The notes beneath the pieces were generated by a model. That model was not told where the DNA came from. It did no database searches and saw only the letters and a program-made list of their open reading frames with translations. 64,000 nt of DNA from Shinella zoogloeoides (GTDB lineage: Bacteria > Pseudomonadota > Alphaproteobacteria > Rhizobiales > Rhizobiaceae). Location: positions 521,063 to 585,062 of the forward strand of contig NZ_CP132313.1 of NCBI RefSeq assembly GCF_030733845.1. Direction: 5' to 3'. Below, piece by piece: positions 1 through 10,291 of the stretch. Both the position numbers and the translations under genes were made by a program. Each line of letters begins with the position of its first letter. The stretch's first letter is position 1.

Positions 1-619
1 TGAACCCTTCCTTGCGCTCGTAGGCCTTCGCGATGGCACCGTCGAGACCGGCGGCGGAGCCGGGATCGAGTAGTCGGAAGCCTTTTTCCTCGCCCTTGTA
101 GGCCTTGAACAATTGCGCCGTCACGATCGTCGCGCCCCAGCCGGCCGCACCGTTGAAGATGACGCCTTTGCTCGCGTCTTCCGGATCGGGGAACAATTCG
201 GGATGCTTCAAGGCATCGTCGATCGTCTTGATGTCGGGATGCGCATCGGCAAGGTATTTGGGAATCCAGAGGCCCTGGACGCCGCCATCCGGCAGGACGG
301 GCGCACCCAGCACGATCTTGCCATCGGCAACGCCACGCGGGACGATCTCGGGCAGGAGATCGATCCAGGTCTCGGAAGACACGTCGGGGTCCCCCTTCTC
401 GACCATCGAGGTGGTCGTCGGCACGGTATCGCCGGGGACGGTCTGCACGGTGCAGCCATAACCGTTTTCGAGGATGAACTTGTCGACGAAGGTCAGGACC
501 TCCGCACTCTGGACGTTATGTACGGCAAGCACCACATCGCCACATTCTGCAGCGTTTGCCGTCGAAATACTCCACAGCAATGCGACGATCGCGGATGTCG
601 AAAGCAAATATGTCTTCAT
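1..619 (-). CDS. Glycine betaine/proline-type ABC transporter substrate-binding protein (partial, C-terminus beyond window)
   Basis: Periplasmic solute receptor of the OpuAC/ProX type, cut by the left edge of the window; about 206 residues are visible. The start codon at 617-619 is preceded by an AGGGG ribosome site. A Sec signal peptide (MKTYLLSTSAIVALLWS, cleavage near ANA-A at about residue 23) is followed by a mature part starting CGDVVLAVHNVQSAE. The stretches GYGCTVQTVPGDTVPTTTSM and VSSETWIDLLPEIV are typical of quaternary-amine receptors, in which aromatic residues cage the trimethylammonium group. It lies 88 bp downstream of the enolase-superfamily gene on the same strand, so import of a betaine-like compound probably feeds that enzyme. 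Permease and ATPase genes would lie to the left, outside the window. Family is clear; the exact ligand is inferred. Confidence 0.85.
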   Translation of the reverse strand, partial: MKTYLLSTSAIVALLWSISTANAAECGDVVLAVHNVQSAEVLTFVDKFILENGYGCTVQTVPGDTVPTTTSMVEKGDPDVSSETWIDLLPEIVPRGVADGKIVLGAPVLPDGGVQGLWIPKYLADAHPDIKTIDDALKHPELFPDPEDASKGVIFNGAAGWGATIVTAQLFKAYKGEEKGFRLLDPGSAAGLDGAIAKAYERKEGF

Positions 620-707
620 TTTATTCCCCTTTTTCAGGCGGCGCATTCGTCACGCGGGCCGCCGCCTTTCGACCGCGCGTTTGATCCCGATGCTCTGCCG
701 CGCCGGT

Positions 708-1823
708 CTAGGCGTAGGTGGCAACGGGGTTTCCGAGCGCGTCCAAACGCGGTGTTATTCCAAGGCCTGGGAGCGATGGGGCGACGACGCGCCCCTCCCT
801 GACGTCGAACGGACCGTCGGCCGTTTTCACGGTCACCATGTCCCGGCATTCCAGAAGGCAGCGCAAATTCCGTTCCGGGACCGTCTGCCCAAGGTGGACG
901 ATGGCGGCAAAGGCGATGTCGGATCCGGTCGTCTCCTGAACGCTGACCGTGTAACCGGCGGCGAGGCAGATATCTCGATGACGGCGCCCTTTCGTGAGGC
1001 CGCCGTTCTTCGATATCTTGAGGCCGATGCCTTCAGCGGCATCATCGCCGATCAACTGGACGATGGATGCATCATTGGTTGCCAGTTCGTCGAAGATGAT
1101 GGGAACATCGGTGCGCCGGCGGAGCGACACGCATTCCCGCCAGGTCGCGCAGGGCGCCTCGAGCACGAAATCAAGACCGGCGGGCAGGAGCCGCAGCATC
1201 CGGAGCGCCGTTTCGACCAGCATGCCCCCATTTGCGTCCACGATGAAGAACTCGCCCGGCTTCTTGTCCGCCAGCGATGCGGCGATGCGTTCGGCATCCT
1301 CTGCCGGCTCGCCGCCGATTTTGACCGAGTGACCGACATAGCCCATTGCCCGATGCTCGGCGACGCGCCGTCGCATGTCTTCCGGGTTGCCCATATAGAT
1401 CGATGAAATAACGGGCATGCGGACGCCCGTACGTCCGCCAAGCAGATCGCAAACGGGCAGCCCGACGGATTTGCCGAACACGTCCCAGCAGGCGACATCA
1501 ATTGCCGTCTTGGCATGGTCGTGCCCGACCAGAGCGGCGTCCATAGCGTCGTTGATGCGGTCGACACGGCGAGGGTCGAGACCGATCAGATGCGGGGCGA
1601 TTTCCGCAATGCCGGCCCGCACGCCCAAGGCATGGGAAGCGATCCATGTCGAACCGAAGGGGGTGCTTTCGCCCCAGCCTTCCAGGCCGTCATTCGTCGT
1701 CACCTTGACGATGGTGGCATCGAAACTGCGGTATTCGCGCCCGCCGGAGAGCGTGTAGACACCACCGGAATAGGGCAGGTCCACCTGGTACACATCGATC
1801 TGTTTGATGCTGATATCGGTCAT
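708..1823 (-). CDS. Mandelate racemase/muconate lactonizing enzyme family protein (hydroxyproline- or betaine-type)
   Basis: A 371-residue enolase-superfamily enzyme of normal length. The N-terminal capping domain starts ISIKQIDVYQVDLPYSGG. The TIM barrel shows a catalytic Lys in GHSVKIGG, metal ligands in FIVDANGG (Asp), LEAPC (Glu) and FDELAT (Asp), and a second base region in LKISKNGG. The order Lys...Asp/Glu/Asp...Lys marks the MLE subgroup. The sequence resembles cis-3-hydroxy-L-proline dehydratases and 4-hydroxyproline-betaine 2-epimerases. The adjacent betaine-type binding protein favours a proline-betaine or hydroxyproline-betaine pathway, but that is inference. The ATG at 1821-1823 was chosen because it starts the conserved domain; the frame stays open upstream into the neighbouring gene. 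Ten bases separate it from the oxidoreductase upstream, so they are probably one operon. Confidence 0.8.
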   Translation of the reverse strand: MTDISIKQIDVYQVDLPYSGGVYTLSGGREYRSFDATIVKVTTNDGLEGWGESTPFGSTWIASHALGVRAGIAEIAPHLIGLDPRRVDRINDAMDAALVGHDHAKTAIDVACWDVFGKSVGLPVCDLLGGRTGVRMPVISSIYMGNPEDMRRRVAEHRAMGYVGHSVKIGGEPAEDAERIAASLADKKPGEFFIVDANGGMLVETALRMLRLLPAGLDFVLEAPCATWRECVSLRRRTDVPIIFDELATNDASIVQLIGDDAAEGIGLKISKNGGLTKGRRHRDICLAAGYTVSVQETTGSDIAFAAIVHLGQTVPERNLRCLLECRDMVTVKTADGPFDVREGRVVAPSLPGLGITPRLDALGNPVATYA

Positions 1824-1833
1824 GGGACTTCCG

Positions 1834-2904
1834 TCATTGGATGATGAGGACAAGCTTTCCGCCGAAGGTCTTCGAGATGAAGTCCTTCTGTGCCTCGACG
1901 ATGTTTTCGAGCGGGTAGGTTTTGCTGACGACAGGCCGGATCTCGCCAGCCTCCACGTAGCGCACGAGATTTTCGAACACGATGTCGTCCTGGAAGGTGC
2001 AGCCGTGGAAGCTGAGGTCCTTGAGGTAGAGGGTGCGAACATCGAGTTCGACGATAGGACCGGCGATCGCGCCGGCAACAGCGTAGCGACCGCCCTTCCT
2101 CAAAACGTCGAGCAGTTGGGGAAAGGCCGGGCCGGCGGCGACGTCGAGGACAATGTCCATGCTCATCGAGCCGAGCTCCTCGACGAGATTGTCGCGCCGG
2201 TCGATGACCCGGTCGGCGCCGAGGGCGCGGACCTGCTCCGCCTTCTCCTTGCCGGCGACGGCAGCCACCACTGCACCCCGGCGCTTGGCAAGCTGCACGG
2301 CTGCGGAACCGACGCCGCCGGAAGCGCCAGTGATCAGCACATGCTCACCATGCCGTACATTCGCGCGATGCAGCATGCCTTCCGCGGTGGAGAAGGCACA
2401 GGGCAGGGCCGCAAGTTCGGCATCGCTCCAATCGCAATCGATGCGATAGGTCTCGCGGGAGGGTGCCTTTGCATATTGCGCGAACGCGCCATCGCATTCC
2501 GATCCGAACGTCCAGCATTCCATCGGACGGTAGCCGACGTAGGAGCGGAGCATGTTGCGCACGATGACGCGCTCGCCGATGCGTTCTGGGTCCACCTGCG
2601 GACCGACCGCAACGATGCGGCCGCAACAGTCGGCACCCTGGATGCGGGGAAATCTCAATGCCTCTCCTGACCAACTGGCATCGGAGTCACGCAGGTTTTC
2701 TATGCCCTGCAAAGCGTTCTGGCCGGTCTCGCTCTTGACCGTCTTGGAATACCAGCCAATGCGCGTGTTGATGTCGGTATTGTTGATGCCCGCGGCCGTG
2801 ACGCGGATCAGGACTTCACCTGGGCCGGGTTGCGGGACGGGAAGATCATGACGGTATTCGAGTTTGTCGAACCCGCCGTGGCCGACGAGATGGACCCCGG
2901 TCAT
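1834..2904 (-). CDS. Medium-chain (quinone oxidoreductase-like) dehydrogenase
   Basis: A GroES-like N-terminal domain (HGGFDKLEYR..., PGEVLIRVTAAGINNTDINT) is followed by a Rossmann domain with the nucleotide motif ITGASGGVGSAAVQLAK, and ends in the FGGKLVL motif usual for quinone-oxidoreductase-like MDR enzymes. It should reduce or oxidise a carbonyl or enone substrate with NAD(P)H. The structural-zinc cysteine cluster of classical alcohol dehydrogenases is not evident. The start is uncertain: the ATG at 2902-2904 begins the conserved domain, while an in-frame TTG at 2976 would add 24 residues; neither has a convincing Shine-Dalgarno. It is probably first in a minus-strand operon with the enolase-superfamily gene and perhaps the betaine receptor, and diverges from the LysR gene. 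Substrate unknown. Confidence 0.75.
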   Translation of the reverse strand: MTGVHLVGHGGFDKLEYRHDLPVPQPGPGEVLIRVTAAGINNTDINTRIGWYSKTVKSETGQNALQGIENLRDSDASWSGEALRFPRIQGADCCGRIVAVGPQVDPERIGERVIVRNMLRSYVGYRPMECWTFGSECDGAFAQYAKAPSRETYRIDCDWSDAELAALPCAFSTAEGMLHRANVRHGEHVLITGASGGVGSAAVQLAKRRGAVVAAVAGKEKAEQVRALGADRVIDRRDNLVEELGSMSMDIVLDVAAGPAFPQLLDVLRKGGRYAVAGAIAGPIVELDVRTLYLKDLSFHGCTFQDDIVFENLVRYVEAGEIRPVVSKTYPLENIVEAQKDFISKTFGGKLVLIIQ

Positions 2905-3232
2905 GCGGTCTGGAATTGCGGACGACGACGCGCCGTCCGGGCGAAGAGAGGCTCTTTCCACCGGCTGATTTCCCAAGAGATGTGGTCGCGATGCAAATCA
3001 CGGCAGGCGGTGTCGTTCCCCGTTCTGGTTATGGTGACAGCCTGCGTTTCTCCCATCTGAGGCCATTCGATCGTGCCTGACAATGCGCTAAAATCTCAAG
3101 CTGAGTTGACTTCAGGTTGACTGAGGCCCCTCGACGACCGCTTTTCGGCACAAAACGAACTCGTGCGCGTCGATTTTCATTGATCGGTTTGTCGTCTTGC
3201 CCTTCGATATGGAATGGAAGAGCGGGGTGCGC
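2905..3232. promoter_or_regulatory. Divergent intergenic control region with candidate LysR operator
   Basis: About 330 bases lie between the minus-strand oxidoreductase operon and the plus-strand LysR gene; no gene is seen here. The direct repeat GTTGACT at 3105-3111 and 3116-3122 has an 11-base period (one helical turn). It overlaps an interrupted inverted repeat CTGA-N7-TCAG at 3101-3115 and CTCA-AGC-TGAG at 3095-3105. Divergent placement beside a LysR gene makes this the likeliest operator, but the assignment is by position and symmetry only. Confidence 0.35.
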
Positions 3233-4168
3233 ATGACGGGCCGATATTATGAACTGCCATCGCTGACGGCGCTCGCCGTGTTCGAGGCTTCAGCTCGCCA
3301 TTCGAGCCTCAAACTGGCGGCCGGTGAACTCAACGTGACCCCGAGTGCCGTGAGCCGCCAGGTGAAGGCGATCGAGGCGGAGATCGGCGTTCAGCTGTTC
3401 ATTCGCAACGGGAAAGGCGTGACGCTGACCGCGGAAGGCGAGGAGCTTTATGGCGTGCTTGCCAACTCGTTTTCGCGCACATCCGATGCTGTCAGGTCGA
3501 TCAAGCGGAGCAACCGGGCGAAAAACGTAAAACTTGCCTGCAGCGACGTGTTCGCCACCATGTGGCTGATCCCGCAAATGCCGGACTTCTGGCGGGGGCA
3601 CCCCGAGATCATGGTCGATCACCTGATTTCGGATGATATGTGGAACTTCCGCCGTGCGGAGGTTGAGTTGCGGGTTCGCTTCGGGCGCGGGACATGGAGT
3701 GACGAAACCTCCGAATTCCTGTTCGACGAATGTGTCTACCCGGTCTGCAGCCCGACATTTGCCGCAAGACATGCGGGCGCGGTGACGGCCGACCTGCCGC
3801 ATCTCCCGCTGCTGGATGTGAACTGGGTAGGCCCCGACTGGATCGGCTGGACGGATGCGCTTCGCACAGCAGGTCTCCCGCATACGACGTTCGACGGCAG
3901 GCGCTTCGGCAAGTTCAACGTTGCGCTGCAAGCGGCGATGGCGGATCAAGGCCTCGTCATCGGCTGGCATCGTATTGTAGGGGATCTGGTAGAGCAGGGC
4001 ACCTTGGTCCGGTTCACCGACCTCGTGATCAATTCGCCAGGGGGCTATTATCTTACCTGGAACGCGAATTACGAGCTGTCACCGGCAGCGTTGATCTTGC
4101 GAGACTGGCTGAGGTCGGTAGCAGGTATCACGCGTGCGGGCCTTCGCCCGCTGGCGACCGTTGACTAG
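3233..4168 (+). CDS. LysR-family transcriptional regulator (GcvA-like)
   Basis: 311 residues from the chosen ATG. The N-terminal winged helix-turn-helix is plain: ALAVFEASARHSSLKLAAGE and NVTPSAVSRQVKAIEAEIG, residues about 12-65. The effector-binding domain follows (LACSDVFATMWLIPQMPDFW onward). The pattern resembles the GcvA/AmpR branch. The ATG at 3233 has GGGG six bases upstream; an ATG at 3209 and a TTG at 3197 are in frame and would lengthen the N-terminus by 8 or 12 residues. It is transcribed away from the oxidoreductase/enolase-superfamily operon and is the obvious candidate regulator of it. The inducer is not known. Confidence 0.88.
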   Translation: MTGRYYELPSLTALAVFEASARHSSLKLAAGELNVTPSAVSRQVKAIEAEIGVQLFIRNGKGVTLTAEGEELYGVLANSFSRTSDAVRSIKRSNRAKNVKLACSDVFATMWLIPQMPDFWRGHPEIMVDHLISDDMWNFRRAEVELRVRFGRGTWSDETSEFLFDECVYPVCSPTFAARHAGAVTADLPHLPLLDVNWVGPDWIGWTDALRTAGLPHTTFDGRRFGKFNVALQAAMADQGLVIGWHRIVGDLVEQGTLVRFTDLVINSPGGYYLTWNANYELSPAALILRDWLRSVAGITRAGLRPLATVD

Positions 4169-4232
4169 CGCGTCCGGAGCGATGGCTGAATTCCCAAATG
4201 TCTTGGTCTGTCGCCCCAGAGCTTGGTAGAGC

Positions 4233-4260
4233 CGGGAGGGCGCGTCTTTTAGCCCTCCCG
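4233..4260. terminator. Hairpin at convergent gene ends
   Basis: A perfect 9-bp inverted repeat (CGGGAGGGC / GCCCTCCCG) with a 10-base loop containing TTTT lies between the LysR gene and the oppositely transcribed DUF2200 gene. It overlaps the last codons of the latter. It probably ends transcription from one or both sides, although no long T-run follows on the plus strand. Confidence 0.5.
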
Positions 4261-4602
4261 CAGGATTCTGGACATAGCTTTTCCCTTGGCCAGTTCATCG
4301 ACGAGTTTGTCCAGATAGCGGATCTCCCGCATGGTCGGCTCTTCGATCTCCTCTATGCGGACGCCGCAGATTACGCCGGTGATCAAGGTTCTCGAAGGAT
4401 TGAGGTGAGGCGCTTTTGCAAAGAAGGTCTCGAAGTCGGTCTTATCGTCGAGCCTTGCTTGTAACGTCTCCTGATCGTAGCCGGTCAGCCAGCAGATAAT
4501 CTGGTCGACTTCCGCTGCCGTGCGCCCTTTCTTTTCGGCCTTTGCGATGTAGTGCGGATAAACGCTCGCAACGCTGGTCGTAAATATGCGGTGCTTAGCC
4601 AT
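4249..4602 (-). CDS. DUF2200 domain-containing protein
   Basis: A small soluble protein of 117 residues that is entirely a DUF2200 domain ([20 protein letters not shown], then [17 protein letters not shown], and the C-terminal [16 protein letters not shown]). A strong ribosome site (GGAGGAG) precedes the ATG. The family is widespread in bacteria and has no established function. It is monocistronic, convergent with the LysR gene and 70 bases beyond the AraC gene on the same strand. No signal peptide or membrane segment is visible. Confidence 0.85.
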   Translation of the reverse strand: MAKHRIFTTSVASVYPHYIAKAEKKGRTAAEVDQIICWLTGYDQETLQARLDDKTDFETFFAKAPHLNPSRTLITGVICGVRIEEIEEPTMREIRYLDKLVDELAKGKAMSRILREG

Positions 4603-4672
4603 AAGCTCTCCTCCAGTTTAAGCTACTTCACCTCCTGGTGAGCGGCCTGTCCAACCAATACCGCGCCAGTTC

Positions 4673-5746
4673 CTAGCGAAAACCATGCCGTCTCTCTCGC
4701 CGGAAGGCCGCCGGGCTCTTCGTCGTCCATTTGCGGAACGCACGGTGAAAGGCGCTGGGCTCTGAGAAGCCGAGGCGGGTGGCGATCTCGCCGACGCCGA
4801 GCGTTGTTGCCTGCAGCATCTCGATGGCAAGGTCGCGACGGATTTCATCCCTTATGGCGGCGTAGTTCTGGCCCTCGGCATGCAGGCGATGCCGCAGCGT
4901 GGAGGGTGAGATGCGCATCTGCGCGGCGAGGTCATCAAAAGCACTCCATGCTGTCGGCGGCACCTGCCGCAGGCGCTTGCGCACGCTCGCGGCAAGGCCG
5001 GCATCGTAGCGGTAGCGCACGAGGATGTTGGCGGGCGCGTTGCGCAGGAACTGTTTCAGGGCCTGTTCGCTGCGGGCGATTGGTAGCTTCAGAACCGAAG
5101 CGTCGAAGGCGAGCCGGCTGACCGGCTGCAAAAAGCGCACGGGCGCGCCGAAGAACAGCCGGTAGTCGGCGCCGTGATCAGGTTCAGCGCAGCGAAAATC
5201 GACCATTTTCAGCGGAATGCGCCGCCCGACGAGCCAGCATGCAATGCCGTGCAGCAGGATCCAGTAAGTACGGTAGGCGAAGGCGGAGCGTGCATTACCT
5301 CTATCGTTGAGCACGATCTGGGCGAGCCCGTCGGCGACCTGGAGATGGCCTTGCGGGTCTTCCAGAACGAGGTTCAGGAAGCGTAGCGCCCGCCGCAGCG
5401 CCTGATCGAGCGTTCCGGCATGCAGCACACAGTGGCAGAGCAGCGTGAAGCTGCCGCGCCGCATCGGCCTTCCGCCCATGCCGAAGTATTCGTCGTCCAT
5501 CTCGGCGGCGATGGCGAGCCAAAGCGCCCCGTAACTCTCGGCGGAGACGGGCGTGTCGAGAGGGACGGCGATGCCGGCAACGGCCAACGCCCTCTCGGGC
5601 GATTTTCCCTGCCGTCTCAGGCCGTCGAGCGCTTCTTCCACGAAGAAAGGCGAGATCATCCGCCGTCCGGTTTCCGTCATCGTCATGCCCTGCGGAATAT
5701 GGTAAAACTGGCCGAACGTTCGAGACGCTTTGGTCATCGCATGCAA
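4673..5746 (-). CDS. AraC-family regulator with arabinose-binding-like N-terminal domain
   Basis: 357 residues in OruR/ArgR-type architecture: an N-terminal sensing domain (residues about 25-215, with SAESYGALWLAIAAEMDDEY and a conserved GSFTLLCHCVLHAGTLDQAL block) and a C-terminal double helix-turn-helix (AFDDLAAQMRISPSTLRHRL and VGEIATRLGFSEPSAFHRAF, residues about 265-345). It is divergent from the branched-chain amino-acid degradation operon with about 130 bases between, so it is the likely activator of that operon. The start is chosen at 5746; a later ATG at 5686 (MTMTETGRRMIS) is also possible because the conserved domain begins just after it. The effector is probably a pathway intermediate (inference). 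Confidence 0.85.
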   Translation of the reverse strand: MHAMTKASRTFGQFYHIPQGMTMTETGRRMISPFFVEEALDGLRRQGKSPERALAVAGIAVPLDTPVSAESYGALWLAIAAEMDDEYFGMGGRPMRRGSFTLLCHCVLHAGTLDQALRRALRFLNLVLEDPQGHLQVADGLAQIVLNDRGNARSAFAYRTYWILLHGIACWLVGRRIPLKMVDFRCAEPDHGADYRLFFGAPVRFLQPVSRLAFDASVLKLPIARSEQALKQFLRNAPANILVRYRYDAGLAASVRKRLRQVPPTAWSAFDDLAAQMRISPSTLRHRLHAEGQNYAAIRDEIRRDLAIEMLQATTLGVGEIATRLGFSEPSAFHRAFRKWTTKSPAAFRRERRHGFR

Positions 5747-5874
5747 TATCGCACCGTCATAGAGTGAGGCAAGACGGATGGGGCGGCGCCCCGCCGAGGG
5801 TATGCGGCTTTGGAGGGCCGCAGGACGCTTCGGACCGGATTTACGGAAATCGAATGCGCTGAGGGAGAGCAGCC

Positions 5875-6642
5875 ATGTTGATCCGCACGAAGACCTTTCT
5901 TGTCACCGGGGGCGGTTCGGGCCTCGGCGCGGCCGTCGCCCGCATGCTGGCAGGCGAGGGTGCAAATGTCGTGATCGCCGACGTCAATGCCGATGCGGGT
6001 CGCGGTATCGCCGAAGAACTCGGAGCCGGCGCAGCCTTCGTCCAGACCGACGTGACGCAGGAGGCGGATGGGCAGGCGGCTGTCGATCTGGCGCTGGCGC
6101 GCTTCGGCCACCTGCATGGGCTGATCAATTGCGCCGGCGTTGCACCCGGCGAAAAGGTGATCGGCCGCGATGGGCCGCACCGGCTCGACAGTTTCGCCCG
6201 CACCGTCGGCATCAATCTCATCGGCACCTTCAACATGACGCGGCTTGCGGCGACGGCGATCGCGCGAGGGGAACCCGAAGCGGACGGGGAGCGTGGCATC
6301 GTTGTGAACACGGCCTCGGTCGCGGCCTTCGACGGTCAGATCGGCCAGGCGGCCTATGCGGCCTCCAAGGGTGGTGTCGCGGCCATGACGCTACCGATCG
6401 CCCGCGAGCTCGCCCGCCACGGCATCCGGGTCGTCTCCATCGCGCCTGGGATTTTCCAGACGCCGATGATGGCCGGCATGCCGCAGGAGGTGCAGGATTC
6501 GCTGGGGCGCAGCGTGCCCTTCCCGGCGCGTCTCGGCAAGCCGGCGGAATTCGCCGCGCTGGTGCGCCATATCTGTGAGAATGTCATGCTGAACGGCGAG
6601 GTCATCCGCCTCGACGGCGCGCTGCGCATGGCCCCGCGCTGA
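5875..6642 (+). CDS. SDR dehydrogenase, 3-hydroxyacyl-CoA dehydrogenase type 2-like
   Basis: 255-residue short-chain dehydrogenase. It shows the nucleotide motif TGGGSGLG (residues 11-18), the NCAG stretch and the YxxxK pair (Tyr161, Lys165). The pattern is close to mitochondrial HSD17B10, which oxidises 2-methyl-3-hydroxybutyryl-CoA to 2-methylacetoacetyl-CoA in isoleucine breakdown. Position supports this: it is the first gene of the operon and a thiolase follows 13 bases later. A GAGG-type site precedes the ATG. Substrate assignment comes from family resemblance plus context. Confidence 0.82.
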   Translation: MLIRTKTFLVTGGGSGLGAAVARMLAGEGANVVIADVNADAGRGIAEELGAGAAFVQTDVTQEADGQAAVDLALARFGHLHGLINCAGVAPGEKVIGRDGPHRLDSFARTVGINLIGTFNMTRLAATAIARGEPEADGERGIVVNTASVAAFDGQIGQAAYAASKGGVAAMTLPIARELARHGIRVVSIAPGIFQTPMMAGMPQEVQDSLGRSVPFPARLGKPAEFAALVRHICENVMLNGEVIRLDGALRMAPR

Positions 6643-6655
6643 GGGAGTTTTCGAT

Positions 6656-7843
6656 ATGATGCTGCAGGACCCCATCGTCATCGTCGGTTCGGCCCGCACC
6701 CCGATGGGCGGCTTCCAGGGCGACCTCAAGGATGCCACAGCGCCGGAGCTCGGCGCGGCCGCCATCCGCGCGGCGCTGGAGCGCAGTGGCGTTGCCGCCG
6801 ATGCCGTCGAAGAGACAGTGTTCGGCTGCGTGCTGCCGGCGGGCCAGGGGCAGGCGCCGGCACGGCAGGCCGCGATCGGCGCGGGTGTTCCTTTTGCCGC
6901 CGGGGCCACCACCGTCAACAAGATGTGCGGCTCGGGCATGAAAGCCGTCATGCTGGCGCACGATCTCATCGCCGCCGGCAGCGCCTCGGTTGTCGTGGCC
7001 GGCGGCATGGAGAGCATGACGAATGCGCCCTACCTGCTCGACCGGGCGCGCGGTGGCTACCGGCTGGGGCATGGCCGTGTCATCGATCACATGTTCCTCG
7101 ACGGCCTCGAAGACGCCTATGACAAGGGCCGCCTGATGGGCACCTTCGCCGAGGATTGCGCCGAGGCCTACCAGTTCACCCGCCCGGCACAGGACGATTA
7201 CGCCGTTACCTCCCTGACCCGCGCCCGGCAGGCCATCGAGACGGGCGCCTTCGACGCCGAAATCGTTCCCGTCACCGTGAAGGCGGGGCGGTCGGAAACG
7301 ATCATCAGCTGCGACGAACAGCCGGGCAAGGCGAAGCTGGAAAAGATCCCGACACTGAAGCCGGCCTTTCGCGAGGGCGGTACGGTGACGGCGGCGAACG
7401 CCTCCTCTATTTCCGACGGCGCGGCCGCGCTGGTGCTGATGCGGCGTTCGCAGGCGGAGCAGCAGGGCTTTGCGCCGCTCGCCACCATCGTCGGCCATGC
7501 TACCCATGCGCAGGCGCCCAACCTCTTCGCGACCGCTCCCATCGGCGCGCTGAGAAAACTCGGCGAGCGCACCGGCTGGAACCTTGGCGATGTCGACCTC
7601 TTCGAGATCAACGAGGCTTTCGCCGTCGTCGCCATGGCGGCAATGCGGGATCTCGACCTGCCGCACGACAAGGTCAACGTGCATGGCGGGGCCTGCGCGC
7701 TCGGCCATCCCATCGGCGCATCCGGCGCGCGCGTGCTCGTCACCCTGCTTGCGGCGCTCGAGCGCTACGGAATGAAACGCGGCATGGCGACGCTCTGCAT
7801 CGGCGGCGGTGAGGCGACGGCGGTCGCCATCGAACGGCACTGA
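6656..7843 (+). CDS. Acetyl-CoA acetyltransferase (thiolase)
   Basis: 395-residue thiolase of normal length. The nucleophilic cysteine is Cys91 in [12 protein letters not shown], the His motif is [15 protein letters not shown] at about residues 343-357, and the second catalytic cysteine lies in LCIGGGEA near residue 381. In this operon it most likely cleaves 2-methylacetoacetyl-CoA to acetyl-CoA and propionyl-CoA (isoleucine branch); it may also act on acetoacetyl-CoA. Two adjacent ATG codons (6656, 6659) could start it, with a GAGGGAG site upstream. It sits between the SDR and the acyl-CoA dehydrogenase on the same strand. Confidence 0.88.
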   Translation: MMLQDPIVIVGSARTPMGGFQGDLKDATAPELGAAAIRAALERSGVAADAVEETVFGCVLPAGQGQAPARQAAIGAGVPFAAGATTVNKMCGSGMKAVMLAHDLIAAGSASVVVAGGMESMTNAPYLLDRARGGYRLGHGRVIDHMFLDGLEDAYDKGRLMGTFAEDCAEAYQFTRPAQDDYAVTSLTRARQAIETGAFDAEIVPVTVKAGRSETIISCDEQPGKAKLEKIPTLKPAFREGGTVTAANASSISDGAAALVLMRRSQAEQQGFAPLATIVGHATHAQAPNLFATAPIGALRKLGERTGWNLGDVDLFEINEAFAVVAMAAMRDLDLPHDKVNVHGGACALGHPIGASGARVLVTLLAALERYGMKRGMATLCIGGGEATAVAIERH

Positions 7844-7866
7844 ACGGTTTCGGGAGGAGGCCGGAC

Positions 7867-8994
7867 ATGATCCTGACGGAACAGCAGACCCAGATCCGCG
7901 ACATGGCGCGCGATTTTGCCCGCGAGCGGCTGGCGCCGGGCGCGGCAGGGCGCGATGCGGAGAGCCGCTTTCCCCGCGAGGAGCTGAAGGAGATGGGCGA
8001 ACTCGGCTTTCTCGGCATGCTGGTGCCGGAAGCCTATGGCGGCGCGGATACCGGCGCGCTCGCCTATGCCGTGGCGCTGGAGGAGATCGCCGTCGGCGAC
8101 GGTCCCTGCTCGACCATCATGAGCGTGCACAGCTCGGTCGGCTGCGTGCCGATCCTGAAGTACGGCACGGAGGAACAGAAAAAGCGTTTCCTGCCGAAGC
8201 TGGCTTCCGGCGAATGGATCGGCGGCTTTGCGCTGACCGAGCCGCAGGCCGGCTCCGACGCCTCGAACCTGAAGACCCGCGCCCGCCGCGACGGCGACCA
8301 TTATGTCATCGACGGTGCAAAACAGTTCATCACCTCCGGCAAGAACGGCAATGTCATTATCGTCTTCGCCGTTACCGATCCCGATGCCGGCAAGAAGGGC
8401 ATTTCCGCCTTCATCGTGCCGACCGACACGCCGGGCTACGAGGTCGTGCGCGTCGAGCAGAAGCTGGGCCTCCATTCCTCCGACACCTGCCAGATCGCCT
8501 TCAACGCCATGCGAATTCCCGCCGAAAACCGTCTCGGTGCAGAAGGTGAGGGTTACCGCATTGCACTCTCCAACCTCGAAGGCGGGCGCATCGGCATCGC
8601 ATCGCAGTCGGTCGGCATGGCGCGGGCGGCCTTCGAGGCGGCGCGCGATTATGCGCGCGAGCGCATCGCCTTCGGCACGCCGATTATCGAGCATCAGGCC
8701 GTCGCCTTCCGCCTCGCCGACATGGCGACGCAGATCGAGGTGGCCCGCCAGATGGTGCTGCACGCCGCCCAGTTGAAGGAGGAGGGCATGCCCTGCCTCA
8801 CGGAGGCCTCGATGGCAAAGCTGTTCGCGTCCGAAATGGCGGAGAAAGTCTGTTCCGATGCGATCCATATCCATGGCGGCTACGGCTACATGGCGGACTA
8901 TCCGGTCGAGCGCATCTATCGCGACGTCCGCATCTGCCAGATCTACGAGGGCACGAGCGACGTCCAGCGCATCGTCATCGCGCGCAATCTGTAG
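7867..8994 (+). CDS. Acyl-CoA dehydrogenase (branched/short chain)
   Basis: 375-residue FAD flavoprotein with the complete acyl-CoA dehydrogenase fold: N-terminal helical domain, middle beta domain ([19 protein letters not shown] and the [12 protein letters not shown] block) and C-terminal helical domain. The catalytic base is Glu361 in [10 protein letters not shown]. It should oxidise isobutyryl-CoA and/or 2-methylbutyryl-CoA, passing electrons to ETF, the step between the keto-acid dehydrogenase and the hydratase in this same operon. Chain-length preference cannot be read directly; context favours branched substrates. GGGAGG lies close upstream of the ATG. Confidence 0.88.
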   Translation: MILTEQQTQIRDMARDFARERLAPGAAGRDAESRFPREELKEMGELGFLGMLVPEAYGGADTGALAYAVALEEIAVGDGPCSTIMSVHSSVGCVPILKYGTEEQKKRFLPKLASGEWIGGFALTEPQAGSDASNLKTRARRDGDHYVIDGAKQFITSGKNGNVIIVFAVTDPDAGKKGISAFIVPTDTPGYEVVRVEQKLGLHSSDTCQIAFNAMRIPAENRLGAEGEGYRIALSNLEGGRIGIASQSVGMARAAFEAARDYARERIAFGTPIIEHQAVAFRLADMATQIEVARQMVLHAAQLKEEGMPCLTEASMAKLFASEMAEKVCSDAIHIHGGYGYMADYPVERIYRDVRICQIYEGTSDVQRIVIARNL

Positions 8995-9051
8995 GCTTTG
9001 GGCCATGCCCGCTGCTGGAGCGCGGCGGGGTGGTCGGCATGGGAGGTATGA

Positions 9052-10290
<1,239 letters not shown>

Positions 10291-10291
10291 T

